A stretch of DNA of 64,000 nt, taken from assembly GCF_016741775.1 (NCBI RefSeq), contig NZ_JAERRK010000001.1:806001-870000 (forward strand), in the 5' to 3' direction. Under the pieces are notes generated by a model. It ran no database searches. It saw only the letters and a list, made by a program, of their open reading frames with translations, and was not told where the DNA came from. Positions 47,696 through 56,115 of this stretch are shown here, piece after piece (positions within the stretch are counted from its first letter, which is position 1; every line of letters begins with the position of its first letter). A program made the translations under genes and the position numbers. Source of the DNA: Streptomyces actinomycinicus (GTDB lineage: Bacteria > Actinomycetota > Actinomycetes > Streptomycetales > Streptomycetaceae).

Positions 47696-48562
47696 ATGCC
47701 GCGGACGAGTGGGTACGACGCCGACGCCTTCCGGATCGCGTACGACAAGGTGCTGGCGAAATGGCCGGCGGACCGCGAGGCGCTGACGGTGGCGACGCCC
47801 TTCGGCGACACCCGGGTCAACGTCTGCGGTCCGCGCGAGGCGCCCCCGCTGCTCCTGCTGCCCGGCGGCGGCGCGGCGACCTCCGTGTCCTGGTACGCGC
47901 AGGCGGCCGACCTGGCGCGGACGCACCGCGTCCACGCCCCCGACCTGATCGGTGCCCCGGGCCTCAGCGTCCCGGCCGCCGACCGTCACCCCCGTACGGT
48001 CGCCGGCCTGGTCGCCTGGGTGGACGCCCTGCTGGACGGCCTGGGCGTGGCATCGGCCGACGTGGGCGGCCACTCGTACGGAGCCTGGATCGCGCTGCAT
48101 CACGCCCTGCGCACGCCGGACCGGGTGCGTCGCCTGTTCCTCCTGGACCCGACCCAGTGCTTCGCCGGGTACAAGGCGACGTACCTGCTCCGTGCCCTGC
48201 CGATGCTGCTGCGGCCCTCACCCCGCCGGGTCCGCGCCTTCCTCGAGTGGGAGACCGGGGGAGCCGCCTCGGACCCGGACTGGCTCCGCCTCCAGGAGGC
48301 GGCCGTCGGCTTCCCGGCCCTGAAGCCGGTGACGAGCCCGCGCCCCGCGCCGGAGGCGTTGCAGGCCCTGGAGGTGCCGGTCCTGCTGCTCGTGGCCGCG
48401 AACAGCAGGACCCATGACCCCACCACGGTGACGGCCGGGGCAGATGCGTTGCTGCCGCACGTGGAGAGCGCCGTACTGCCGGACGTCTCCCACCACGCTC
48501 TGCCGCAAGCCGCACCGGCCGGCCTGGCCCGTCACCTCACTGCGTTCCTGTCCGGTGGCTGA
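47696..48562 (+). CDS. Alpha/beta hydrolase
   Basis: A 288-residue alpha/beta-hydrolase fold enzyme. The oxyanion region reads LLLLPGGGAATSVSWYAQA, the nucleophile elbow is GGHSYGAW (Ser in G-H-S-Y-G), and the catalytic His is in LPDVSHHALPQ near the C-terminus. An acidic residue between them (around SRTHDPT) completes a triad. Substrate unknown. It is divergent from the MarR-type regulator and probably under its control. It ends three bases before the end of the convergent Q/G-rich gene. Confidence 0.88.
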   Translation: MPRTSGYDADAFRIAYDKVLAKWPADREALTVATPFGDTRVNVCGPREAPPLLLLPGGGAATSVSWYAQAADLARTHRVHAPDLIGAPGLSVPAADRHPRTVAGLVAWVDALLDGLGVASADVGGHSYGAWIALHHALRTPDRVRRLFLLDPTQCFAGYKATYLLRALPMLLRPSPRRVRAFLEWETGGAASDPDWLRLQEAAVGFPALKPVTSPRPAPEALQALEVPVLLLVAANSRTHDPTTVTAGADALLPHVESAVLPDVSHHALPQAAPAGLARHLTAFLSGG

Positions 48563-48565
48563 GCC

Positions 48566-49324
48566 TCACCCCACCTTCTCGATGACCGCGCGGCGGATGA
48601 GGAACTTGCCGGGTTCCCGGACCTGCTCGAAGGCGGCGTTGTTCAGCAGGACACAACTGCCGGAGACCGAGGTCACCTTCACCGTCGTGGACTTGTTGTT
48701 GTCCAGGTTGGTGACCTTGAGGGTGGTGCCGGCCGGGAACTGGCCGCTGGACGCGGCCGGGGCGCCGCCCTCGCCGGAGAGCGTCACTGTGGAGCCCTTG
48801 CACACCTGCTGGCCGGAGGCCGCGGCGGCGCCGCCGTTGTCCCCGCCGGCCTGCTGATCGCCCTTGCCGCCCTGGTTGCCCTGGCCGCCCTGCTGGGCAC
48901 CGCCGGCCTGCTGGCCGCCCTGGTTGCCCTTGCCGCCCTGGTTGTCCTGCTGTCCGGCGTTGCCCTGCTGTCCGGCGTTGCCCTGGCCGGTCTGGGAGTC
49001 CTGAGCCGACTCCCCAACCGTGCATCCGGCGGCCTTCTGCTGGACCTCGATCTGCTTGATGACCGCCTCGCGGTTGGCGATCCGGGCCGCCGACTGCGCG
49101 TCCGGGTTCGCCTTCTGGTCCGCGATGAACTTGTCGTTGTTGCCGTGGGCCGTGGCCAGCCCCTGACAGACGGTCGAGTTCCCGGCGGACAGCGTCTTGG
49201 CGTCCTGCGGGCTCGCGGCGTTCGAGGTGGACGCCAGCGCGAAGGCCCCGCCGCCCGCCACCGCCGCGGCACTGACGAGCAGCGCGATCTTCTTCTTCGT
49301 GCCGAGAGTTCTCCTGCGCGACAT
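48566..49324 (-). CDS. Secreted protein with Q/G-rich linker, unknown function
   Basis: A 252-residue exported protein. After the signal or anchor (KKKIALLVSAAAVAGGGAFALASTSNA) comes a helical region bracketed by two Cys (VCQGLATAH to AAGCTVG, about 53-103), then a linker of NAGQQ, NQGG and QQAGG units (about 110-165), then a Cys-containing C-terminal domain (VCKGSTVTLSGEG to CVLLNNAAFE). The same order (anchor, helical Cys-bracketed domain, Q-rich linker, second domain) is seen in the DUF1996 protein of this window. Function not recognised. Confidence 0.82.
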   Translation of the reverse strand: MSRRRTLGTKKKIALLVSAAAVAGGGAFALASTSNAASPQDAKTLSAGNSTVCQGLATAHGNNDKFIADQKANPDAQSAARIANREAVIKQIEVQQKAAGCTVGESAQDSQTGQGNAGQQGNAGQQDNQGGKGNQGGQQAGGAQQGGQGNQGGKGDQQAGGDNGGAAAASGQQVCKGSTVTLSGEGGAPAASSGQFPAGTTLKVTNLDNNKSTTVKVTSVSGSCVLLNNAAFEQVREPGKFLIRRAVIEKVG

Positions 49325-49443
49325 GCGCGCCTCCTGAAGAGGTAGGGGAGCGTACGTCGCTATGTACGAGATGCCGAACGAGGTTACTCAGCGGTTGCCC
49401 GGGTCGCTTGAGTAACCTGTGTCACACCTGAAGTGAGCGGGTG

Positions 49444-49812
49444 TCAGCTCTTGTTGTGGGCGAGGGCCTCGCGCACGGCCTCCTCGCTGCGTGCCACCAA
49501 CGCCGTTCCGTCGTCCGCGGTGATGATCGGGCGCTGGATGAGCTTGGGGTGCTCGGCGAGCGCGGTGATCCACCGGTCCCGGGCGGTCTCGTCCCGCGGC
49601 CAGTCCTTGAGCCCCAGTTCCCCGGCGGCGGCCTCCCGGGTGCGCGTGATGTCCCACGGCTCGAGGTTCAGGCGCTCCAGCACGGCCCTGATCTCGGCCT
49701 CGCTCGGTACGTCCTCCAGGTAACGCCGGACGGTGTACTCGGCCCCTTCGGCGTCGAGCAGGCTGACCGCGCTGCGGCACTTGGAACAGGCCGGATTGAT
49801 CCAGATCTCCAT
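49444..49812 (-). CDS. ArsC family thioredoxin-fold reductase
   Basis: A 122-residue ArsC/Spx-fold protein with the N-terminal active-site motif CSKC (Cys9, Cys12) in IWINPACSKCRSAVSLLD. The ArsC signature follows: WDITRTREAAAGELGL, and the C-terminal RPIITADDGTALVARSEEAV places the Arg near the pocket. It could reduce arsenate or be a general glutaredoxin-like reductase. No arsenic efflux gene is adjacent, so I keep the broader call. The ATG at 49812 has a weak ribosome site. Confidence 0.85.
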   Translation of the reverse strand: MEIWINPACSKCRSAVSLLDAEGAEYTVRRYLEDVPSEAEIRAVLERLNLEPWDITRTREAAAGELGLKDWPRDETARDRWITALAEHPKLIQRPIITADDGTALVARSEEAVREALAHNKS

Positions 49813-50075
49813 GCCGCACACGGTACGCGCCTTCCCGCGGCGGTCCTCGCCGCGGCCGCCCCGGCCCGTCGGCCGACCCGGTCTGTTCGAATTGCTGCCG
49901 ACGCTCACGTGCCTCGCGTGACACGTGTGACACGGCAACAATTTCCCTGTTGACCTGGAGCTTTGACGAGCCGTCGGGCTCCCCGGATGTCAGTGCCCGG
50001 CAGTAAAATGGAGGCAGTGTTCGAGGGCAGGCGCCGATCCCCGGTGCGTGCCCTTACCGCGACAGGAGGAAGCCT
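49813..50075. promoter_or_regulatory. Divergent arsC-like / small protein promoter region
   Basis: A 263-base gap. Near 49915-49934 the palindromic ACACGTGT lies within a GTGACACGTGTGACAC phrase, a plausible operator for the ArsC-like gene. A good -10 TAAAAT (50004-50009) points to the small downstream gene; no matching -35 was found. Confidence 0.4.
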
Positions 50076-50390
50076 GTGCCCGCCGCCGCCCTGAAGCCGA
50101 AGCCGTTGCCGACCCAGTCCACCCACCGGCGTCCCGTGCTGTTCGACTCGCCCTACGAGCCCGTGGCGAAGCGGCCCCTGCCCGCCGGCCGGCCGCGCGA
50201 GTGGTACGTCGCGCACAACCGGCGCCTGAAGGCCATGCGCCTCGCGATAGCCCTGCTCGACTCCGGGGTCCACCTGCCGGGCCAGGCCCCGGACGAGACG
50301 ATCCGCGGCACGGCGGAGCGGATCGGGATGCGCCCGCCGTCCGACACCACGTGCCACATGGTGCGCGCGCTGATGCGCTACTCGCGCTGA
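50076..50390 (+). CDS. Small conserved actinobacterial protein of unknown function
   Basis: A 104-residue basic protein beginning at GTG 50076 with AGGAGG eight bases upstream. It is Pro- and Arg-rich at the N-terminus (ALKPKPLPTQSTHRRPVLFDSPYEPVAK) and helical at the end (WYVAHNRRLKAMRLAIALLDSGV to CHMVRALMRYSR). No signal peptide or membrane span is present. I recall similar proteins across Streptomyces without function. It ends at a perfect hairpin. Confidence 0.75.
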   Translation: MPAAALKPKPLPTQSTHRRPVLFDSPYEPVAKRPLPAGRPREWYVAHNRRLKAMRLAIALLDSGVHLPGQAPDETIRGTAERIGMRPPSDTTCHMVRALMRYSR

Positions 50391-50398
50391 GCCGGGGC

Positions 50399-50432
50399 CG
50401 GGTGCCCCGCGGTCCGCCGCGGGGCACCCGGC
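50399..50432. terminator. Perfect 15-bp hairpin between convergent genes
   Basis: Arms 50399-50413 and 50418-50432 are exact complements (CCGGGTGCCCCGCGG) with a TCCG loop, placed between the small-protein gene and the HTH_42 gene; it can end both. Confidence 0.9.
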
Positions 50433-50436
50433 GCCG

Positions 50437-51618
50437 TCACGCCGCCAGTTCCCGCTCCAGCGGGGTGCGCAGGCGCGGGGTGACCCGGGTCGCCCCCAGC
50501 AGCCCGCGCAGCCGCTCGGCCTCCGCGGCCACCGCGGCCGTCGCCTCCCGGCGGTCGCCCTCCCCGGGGATCCGCCAGACGATCTCGCCGTCCGCGCGCT
50601 GCGCCCAGCCGCCCACCACCCGGCCGTTCCACCACACCGTCGGGCCCACATTGCCGCTGCGGTCGAAGAGCAGGGGCCGCAGTGCCGGGTCCAGATACCA
50701 GTCGCGCTGCTGCCAGCCCATCGCCGTCGGGTCCAGCGCGGGCAGCAGCGCCGCCCAGGGCTCCGCGGGGTCCGCCACCGGCTCCGCGTCGCCCGCGGCG
50801 ACGTACCCCGGGCCCTCGTCCAGCGACACCGTCTCGGCGCCGATCGCGGTCAGGGCGTGGCGGACCTCGGTGACCCGCCAGCCGGTCCACCACTTCAGAT
50901 CCGCCTCGGTCGCCGGACCGCACGCCCGCAGCCAGCGGCGCAGCAGACCGGCCTGGGCCTCGGCCACGTCCAGCCCGGGGTGGGGCGGGGCGGGAGCCCA
51001 GCGGAACTGGCTCGACGTCCAGGAGCCGAGCGGCCGGCCCCGGACCACCTTGCCCTCCACACCCATGAGGCGCAGCAGCCGGGTCGACACCGTGTGGACA
51101 CCCTCGTAACTCTTGCCCGCCGCGTACACGAACTGCTCGCGCAGGCGGGGCTCGTCCGCGGCCAGCTCCACCGCCGTCGCCTGGCCGCGCCGGGCCAGTG
51201 CGGCAAGCGTCGCCTCCTCGACCTCCGCCAGCCAGGCGGCGTCCGGGGCGCCGGCGCTCGCCATGTCCCGGAGCAGGGCCGCGCGGGCCCGGGCGGCCAC
51301 CGTCAGGTTCGTCGACGCGTGGACGGCGGCCGTCAGCTCGGCCGGGAACACGAACACCGTGTGCCGCATGCCGTGCATCCGCACCAGCGTGCGGTCCTCG
51401 TACAGCGCCCGCTCCGTCTCCGGGACCGCCTTGGCGGGGTCGGTCAGCCGTGCGGTCACCGCCAGGAAGACCGTCGCCGGGTCCGTGCCGTGCAGGGCCA
51501 CCAGCGAGTCCGCGACCTCCTCGGGCGTCGCCGCCCGCGCCTGCCCCCCGAGGCGGTGCCGCAGGGCCAGCCGGGCCCGCCGCTCCGCCACGCCGATGTG
51601 CCGCCGTCCGTCCGTCAT
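50437..51618 (-). CDS. Winged-helix HTH_42 family protein (AlkZ/YcaQ DNA glycosylase-like)
   Basis: A 393-residue protein of the HTH_42 family, whose studied members (AlkZ, YcaQ) are DNA glycosylases that unhook alkylated bases or crosslinks. The N-terminal helices, central winged helices (ATEADLKWWTGWRVTEVRHALTAIG) and the beta-rich end (LLFDRSGNVGPTVWWNGRVVGGWAQR) fit. In AlkZ-type proteins the catalytic stretch reads LQAQDP-like with a Q-x-Q or Q-x-D motif; here the matching segment is LVALHGTDPATV, so the glutamines are replaced. Activity is therefore uncertain. The start at 51618 was preferred to one 50 codons upstream, which adds a non-conserved Arg-rich head. Confidence 0.8.
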   Translation of the reverse strand: MTDGRRHIGVAERRARLALRHRLGGQARAATPEEVADSLVALHGTDPATVFLAVTARLTDPAKAVPETERALYEDRTLVRMHGMRHTVFVFPAELTAAVHASTNLTVAARARAALLRDMASAGAPDAAWLAEVEEATLAALARRGQATAVELAADEPRLREQFVYAAGKSYEGVHTVSTRLLRLMGVEGKVVRGRPLGSWTSSQFRWAPAPPHPGLDVAEAQAGLLRRWLRACGPATEADLKWWTGWRVTEVRHALTAIGAETVSLDEGPGYVAAGDAEPVADPAEPWAALLPALDPTAMGWQQRDWYLDPALRPLLFDRSGNVGPTVWWNGRVVGGWAQRADGEIVWRIPGEGDRREATAAVAAEAERLRGLLGATRVTPRLRTPLERELAA

Positions 51619-51807
51619 GCCGGCCTCCCCTTGGCTCACGATCCCTTGCCCGTATGGTCCCGGACGCCGCTGACAGCGGCGTCCTGCTCGGCGTGGAAAA
51701 CCGGATGCACCGGCGGTCACACCCTCCCTACGCTGAACAAACGGAGGCGAAACAGACACGCTCCGCACACTCCACCCTTTCCCCCTTCACCCCAACGGAG
51801 GTCCGTC

Positions 51808-52080
51808 ATGCGTGGCATCGTCGCGTCCGGGACCGTCGTCCTGGTGGTCCTCGGAATCGGTGACCATCTCTGGTGGCTCGCCGCCGTCGCGCTGCTGTAC
51901 CTGTACGCGACGCACCGGCCCGGCACCCCCCGTACGACCCCGCCGCCGGGGCCCGCCGCCCCGCCCGACAGCTACCGCACGTACCGCGACCGCCGGGACC
52001 GGCAGGCCCGGTGGGAGCGCCGCTACCGCCGTGAGCGGCCGTTCGAGGTCCGCCGGCAGGAGCGCGAGAAGAGCAGGTGA
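51808..52080 (+). CDS. Small membrane protein with basic C-terminus
   Basis: A 90-residue protein starting at ATG 51808 with GGAGGT upstream. It has one or two membrane segments (VASGTVVLVVLGIGDHLWWLAAVALLYLYA) followed by a Pro-rich spacer and a strongly charged tail (YRDRRDRQARWERRYRRERPFEVRRQEREK) likely on the cytoplasmic side. No family recognised. It converges with the PspAB gene. Confidence 0.7.
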   Translation: MRGIVASGTVVLVVLGIGDHLWWLAAVALLYLYATHRPGTPRTTPPPGPAAPPDSYRTYRDRRDRQARWERRYRRERPFEVRRQEREKSR

Positions 52081-52096
52081 GCAGGGGCGCCGCCGG

Positions 52097-52681
52097 TCAC
52101 AGGCCGGGGGCGCCCCACACCGGGAACCACCGGCTCAGGTCCTGCTCGATCCGCAGATCGTCCGCGAGCGCCGCCTTCACCTGGAGTTCCAGCGCGCCGT
52201 CCCGCCGTTCGGCGGCACCGGGCAGGGGAGCGAACGGATAGAACGTGCCGCGCTTGTAGAGGTACACGAGCGCCAGCACCCGGCCGGTGCCGTCCGCGAA
52301 CCCGGCGAGCGAGCACAGCAGTTGTGGGCCGAAGCCGTTGACCTCCATCGCGCTGTTCACCGCGTGCAGGTCGTTGACCAGTTCCGGCAGTTCGCCGGGG
52401 GAACGGCGCGACACCAGCCAGGAGTAGCCGTAGCCGTCCCGGCTCAGCTCCACCGGCGGGCCGGTGCGGCCGGCGTCCGCGTCCAGCAGCGCCTGCACCT
52501 CACGGTGGGTCTGTTCGAACGCCGCCCCCTCCACGGTGGCGAAGCACACCGCCCCGTCCCCGGTGGGGGCGAAGCCGGCCGCCGCCTGCAGCGTCACGGC
52601 CGCCGAGGGCAGCGCGAAGAGCTGGTCGAGGTCGGGCACGACCGGTTTCGTACGGCCCAGCAGGATGTCCAGCAGCCCCAC
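52097..52681 (-). CDS. pspAB: PspA-associated protein PspAB
   Basis: A 194-residue soluble protein beginning MGLLDILLGRTKPVVPDLDQLFALPSAAVTLQ, the standard opening of the PspA-associated PspAB family. GYGYSWLVSR, GFADGTGRVLALVYLYKRGTFYPFAP and RWFPVWGAPGL are also typical. The family co-occurs with PspA/VIPP-type membrane stress proteins and with HtpX. The GTG at 52681 comes four bases after the htpX stop, so the two genes are co-transcribed and probably act in envelope stress. Confidence 0.82.
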   Translation of the reverse strand: MGLLDILLGRTKPVVPDLDQLFALPSAAVTLQAAAGFAPTGDGAVCFATVEGAAFEQTHREVQALLDADAGRTGPPVELSRDGYGYSWLVSRRSPGELPELVNDLHAVNSAMEVNGFGPQLLCSLAGFADGTGRVLALVYLYKRGTFYPFAPLPGAAERRDGALELQVKAALADDLRIEQDLSRWFPVWGAPGL

Positions 52682-52684
52682 CGC

Positions 52685-53605
52685 TCACCCCGCCTTCCCC
52701 GGTGTGGCGGCCTCGCCCAGCTCCGCCGAGATCCGGCCCAGCTGCTCCAGCCGTTGTCCCAGGGTCGGGTGGGTGGAGAAGAACCGCTCGATGCCGGGGT
52801 CCCGGCCGGTCGCCGGGGTGAAGTAGAACGCGTTGAACGCCTGGGCCGTACGCAGGTCCTCGGTCGGGATCCGCGCGATGTCGCCGGAGACCTTGGTCAG
52901 CGCCGACGCCAGCGCCGAGGGCCGGCCCGTCAGATGCGCCGCCGCGCGGTCGGCGGCCAGCTCCCGGTACCGGGACAGCGCCCGGATCAGCAGGAAGCTG
53001 AGCGCGTACACGGCCACCGAGACGCCGATCACGGCGGCGAAGACGGCGGCGGTGTTCTGGTCCCGGCGGCCCCCGCCGAACACCTGGGAGTAGAAGGCGA
53101 ACCGCACGATCAGTCCGGCGATCACCCCGAGGAAGGACGCCACCGTGATCACGGCGACGTCCTTGTGCGCCACGTGCGACAACTCGTGCGCGAGCACCCC
53201 CTCCAGCTCCGCCGGCTCAAGCCGCCGCAGCAGCCCGGTGGTCACACAGACCACGGCGTGGTCGGGATTGCGCCCGGTCGCGAACGCGTTCGGCATGTCC
53301 ATCGCGGACACCGCGACGACCGGCTTGGGCATGTCCGCGATCGCGCACAGCCGGTCCACCACGGCGTGCAGCTCCGGGTACTCCTCGCGTTCCACGACCC
53401 GGCCGCGCATGGCGAACATCGCGATCCGGTCGGAGAACCAGAACTGCGCCACGAACATCGCCGCGACCAGGACGGCGACCAGCACCCAGGACTTCAGCAG
53501 CACGATCAGCGCGGCGACGAAGCCCACGTACAGCAGACCGAGCAGGAACAGCGTCAGACCCATGCGCACGGTCAGCCGCCGGTCGCTCCGGAAGCGGCTC
53601 TGCAT
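52685..53605 (-). CDS. htpX: Membrane zinc metalloprotease HtpX
   Basis: A 306-residue membrane protease of family M48. Two spans lead (VRMGLTLFLLGLLYVGFVAALI and VLVAVLVAAMFVAQFWF); the zinc motif is HELSH in EGVLAHELSHVAHKDV with the third ligand Glu expected in SRYRELAADRAAA. Two further hydrophobic segments flank the active site. HtpX degrades misfolded membrane proteins. It leads a two-gene operon with pspAB. Confidence 0.94.
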   Translation of the reverse strand: MQSRFRSDRRLTVRMGLTLFLLGLLYVGFVAALIVLLKSWVLVAVLVAAMFVAQFWFSDRIAMFAMRGRVVEREEYPELHAVVDRLCAIADMPKPVVAVSAMDMPNAFATGRNPDHAVVCVTTGLLRRLEPAELEGVLAHELSHVAHKDVAVITVASFLGVIAGLIVRFAFYSQVFGGGRRDQNTAAVFAAVIGVSVAVYALSFLLIRALSRYRELAADRAAAHLTGRPSALASALTKVSGDIARIPTEDLRTAQAFNAFYFTPATGRDPGIERFFSTHPTLGQRLEQLGRISAELGEAATPGKAG

Positions 53606-53759
53606 CTTGCATCACCCCGCAGTCAGGCACTCGCCCCGCTGTCCAGTGTGCACCCGCCGATTCCCGTGCAGCCCATGAAGGGGTACGGAACGGTTCCAGG
53701 AGGGGCAAAGGGGGTCCGCGGGGCGCCGGACGCGGGGTGCGGCGGCCGGGACGCGGGCG

Positions 53760-54017
53760 TCAGTAGGGGGAGCGCAGCTGGGCGTAACCCAGCAGCACGA
53801 TCACCACGGCCACGCAGCCGAGCACCACGGCCGTCGACACCCACGACGACCGGCGCGGCGCCGCCGCGTCCGGGTCGGCGCGGAAGGGGGCCGGGTCCGG
53901 CGGGTTCTCCTTCCAGCGGGCGGCGAGCATCCGGGCCCGGGCGGAGGGCTCCTTGTGCTCGGCCGAGTTCGCCCAGGTGTGGTCGAACTCGCGCTCCCAG
54001 TCGTCCTGTTCCGACAT
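53760..54017 (-). CDS. Small single-pass membrane protein
   Basis: An 85-residue protein with an acidic, charged cytoplasmic N-terminus (MSEQDDWEREFDHTWANSAEHKEPSARARMLAARWKENPPDPAPF) and one C-terminal membrane span (WVSTAVVLGCVAVVIVLLGYAQL). Proteins of this make-up are widespread in Streptomyces without assigned function. It lies on the same strand as htpX but about 150 bases upstream, with a separate promoter likely. Confidence 0.75.
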   Translation of the reverse strand: MSEQDDWEREFDHTWANSAEHKEPSARARMLAARWKENPPDPAPFRADPDAAAPRRSSWVSTAVVLGCVAVVIVLLGYAQLRSPY

Positions 54018-54117
54018 CCCCGTTCAACCTCTCTCGTCCAGCAGAGTCCGGAGGGATGATCCCCCGACAATAGGAAGCCTGGGAAGCGGCAAAGGTTGCC
54101 CAGGGGGTGCGAGCCGG

Positions 54118-55107
54118 TCAGCCGGAGTGGCGGAAACGGCTGCGGTACTCGGTCGGGGTCGTGTCGAGCCGGCGCCGGAAGGCCCGGATGAGTGTGTCCG
54201 TCGTACCGAAGCCGCACGCGCACGCGATGCGTTCCAGGGTGTCGTCCGTGGTCTCCAGCCGGTTCCGCGCCGCTTCGACGCGGGCCGCCTCGATGTAGGC
54301 GGCCGGGGTCGTGCCGAGTTCCGTCTTGAAGACCCGGGTGAGCTGGCGTTCGCTGACGTGGGCATGGGCGGCGAGATCGGCGATGGTCAGCGGCTCGGCG
54401 ATGCGCTCGGTGACGAAGTGGCGCAGCTCCGCCATGCGCCGGGTCGTCGAGACGGGCTCGATCGGCACGCTGAACTGGCTCTGCCCGCCCGGCCGCTTCA
54501 GGTACATGACCAGCTGACGGGCCACCCGCAGGGCGACGGCCTCGCCGTGGTCCTCGGCGACGAGCGCGAGCGACAGGTCCAGGCAGGCGGTGATGCCCGC
54601 CCCGGTCCACACCCCGCCGTCGCTGATGAAGATCGGGTCGGCGTCGACCTCGACCGCAGGGTGGTCGGCGGCGAGCTGCTGCGCGGTCGACCAGTGGGTG
54701 GTGGCCCGCCGGCCGTCGAGCAGTCCGGCGGCGGCGAGCAGATGGGCCCCGACGCAGACGGACGCGACGCGCCGGGTCCGGCCGGCGAGCGTCTTCACCC
54801 AGGCGACGACGGCCGGATCGGTCAGGGCGTGCACCCGGCGCTGCGCGTCGACCTCGACCGAGCCGGGCACCAGCAGGGTGTCGACGGTGCGCCGGGCCGC
54901 CTCCGCGAAGGTGATGTCGGGCAGCACCCGCACCCCGGCGGCGGTGGTCACCGGGTCCATGGTCTCGGCGGCCAGGACCACCTCGTAGCCGGCCGCGTCG
55001 TCCGTCTCCCGGCGCAGCAGGGCGAACACCTCCGGCGGACCGGTGACGTCGAGCAGGTCGACGCCGTCGAACAGCATGATGACGATGAACCGGCGGACGC
55101 CGCTCAC
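54118..55107 (-). CDS. GlxA-type transcriptional regulator (DJ-1/PfpI plus AraC domains)
   Basis: A 329-residue regulator. The N-terminal DJ-1/PfpI-like domain (1-190) has VCVGAHLLAAAGLLDGRRATTHW, where Cys lies at the nucleophile elbow of the fold. The C-terminal AraC domain (about 215-325) shows two helix-turn-helix units: LTIADLAAHAHVSERQLTRVFKTELGTTPAAYI and LERIACACGFGTTDTLIRAFRRRLDTTPTEYRSRF. GTG 55107 begins MSGVRRFIVIM. It diverges from an isochorismatase gene and probably controls it. Confidence 0.9.
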   Translation of the reverse strand: MSGVRRFIVIMLFDGVDLLDVTGPPEVFALLRRETDDAAGYEVVLAAETMDPVTTAAGVRVLPDITFAEAARRTVDTLLVPGSVEVDAQRRVHALTDPAVVAWVKTLAGRTRRVASVCVGAHLLAAAGLLDGRRATTHWSTAQQLAADHPAVEVDADPIFISDGGVWTGAGITACLDLSLALVAEDHGEAVALRVARQLVMYLKRPGGQSQFSVPIEPVSTTRRMAELRHFVTERIAEPLTIADLAAHAHVSERQLTRVFKTELGTTPAAYIEAARVEAARNRLETTDDTLERIACACGFGTTDTLIRAFRRRLDTTPTEYRSRFRHSG

Positions 55108-55244
55108 GTGATCTCCCCTCGGCGCACCGCCGGGGCGACCGCCCGGCGCATGTCCGGATCTGCAAGTTACATGTCATTGCTGCCATGCGGGGCGGCTCAT
55201 AGCGTGGTCGTCGTACCCACGACACCTCGGAAGAAAGGGCAGTC

Positions 55245-55835
55245 ATGCCCACCACGACGCTCCGCGAACTGAACGGCTTCGACCAGACCCCGGCCTCGCT
55301 CGCCGGCTCGACGCTGATCATGGTCGACTACCAGAACACCTACACGCAGGGCGTGATGGAGCTGGAGGGCTGGGACGCCGCCCTCGACGCCGCGGCGGGC
55401 CTGCTGGCCAGGGCGCGGGCCGCGGGCGCCCGGGTCGTCCACGTCATCAACGACGGCGGCGAGGGCACCCCCTACGACGTCCGCGCCGAGATCGGCCGGA
55501 TCCATCCCCGTGTGGCCCCCGCCGACGGCGAGCCCGTCGTCGTCAAGGGCGTGCCCAACGCGTTCATCGACACCGACCTCGCCGAGCACGTGGACGCCGC
55601 AGGCCACAAGGACGTGGTGATCGCCGGCTTCATGACCCACATGTGCGTGCTGTTCACCGCGCAGGGCGCGTTCCTGCGCGGCAACCGGCCCACCGTGGTG
55701 GCCGACGCCTCCGCGACCCGGCCGCTGCGGACGGCGGTCGCCGAGGTCAGCGCCGAACAGGTCCACCACGGCGCGCTCGCCACCATCGAGGACCTCTACG
55801 GCGTGGTCGTCCCGTCGGCCTCCTCGCTCGGCTGA
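55245..55835 (+). CDS. Isochorismatase-like cysteine hydrolase
   Basis: A 196-residue hydrolase of the isochorismatase/nicotinamidase superfamily. The triad is seen as Asp in LIMVDYQNTY, Lys in VVKGVPNAF and Cys in AGFMTHMCVLFTA. Genes of this type next to GlxA-like regulators are common and often act on amides or N-carbamoyl compounds; the substrate here is open. It is divergent from the GlxA-type gene with a 137-base shared promoter region. Confidence 0.9.
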   Translation: MPTTTLRELNGFDQTPASLAGSTLIMVDYQNTYTQGVMELEGWDAALDAAAGLLARARAAGARVVHVINDGGEGTPYDVRAEIGRIHPRVAPADGEPVVVKGVPNAFIDTDLAEHVDAAGHKDVVIAGFMTHMCVLFTAQGAFLRGNRPTVVADASATRPLRTAVAEVSAEQVHHGALATIEDLYGVVVPSASSLG

Positions 55836-55861
55836 GGGTCCGGGACCGGGGCTCCGGCCGA

Positions 55862-55975
55862 ATCTCCCGGTCGGATTTCTGAATTCCCGGTTTACGATGT
55901 GTGAATGATTCCGGAATGCGCGACTCGGAATGCCGTACTCCGAATTCCCGGGACCGAATCCTGCATTCCGGATTT
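55862..55975. repeat. AT-richer region with repeated GGAAT/ATTCC words
   Basis: A stretch of low GC compared with all its neighbours. Words of the form GGAAT/GAATTC/ATTCC recur on both strands, including a 10-bp inverted pair TCCGGAATGC (55910-55919) and GCATTCCGGA (55963-55972), two CGAATTCCCGG-like copies, and the near-repeat ACTCGGAAT / ACTCCGAAT. It lies 140-250 bases before the Tat-exported gene; no gene was seen in the 280-base gap. Confidence 0.7.
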
Positions 55976-56115
55976 AGATGCAGTCTGATCACACAGCCGA
56001 TCATTCGAACCGCTGTGTCATCGCCCCGTGTCTTTCTCCGTGCACGGCCGTATAGCGTCCTGAGTCATGGGAGCGGAAGGGGATCCGCTCCCTTTCAGGA
56101 GGGGGAACGACACAC

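Noticed and set aside
49444..49812. An arsenic resistance operon
   Set aside because: Only the ArsC-like gene is present; no arsenite efflux pump or ArsR regulator is adjacent.
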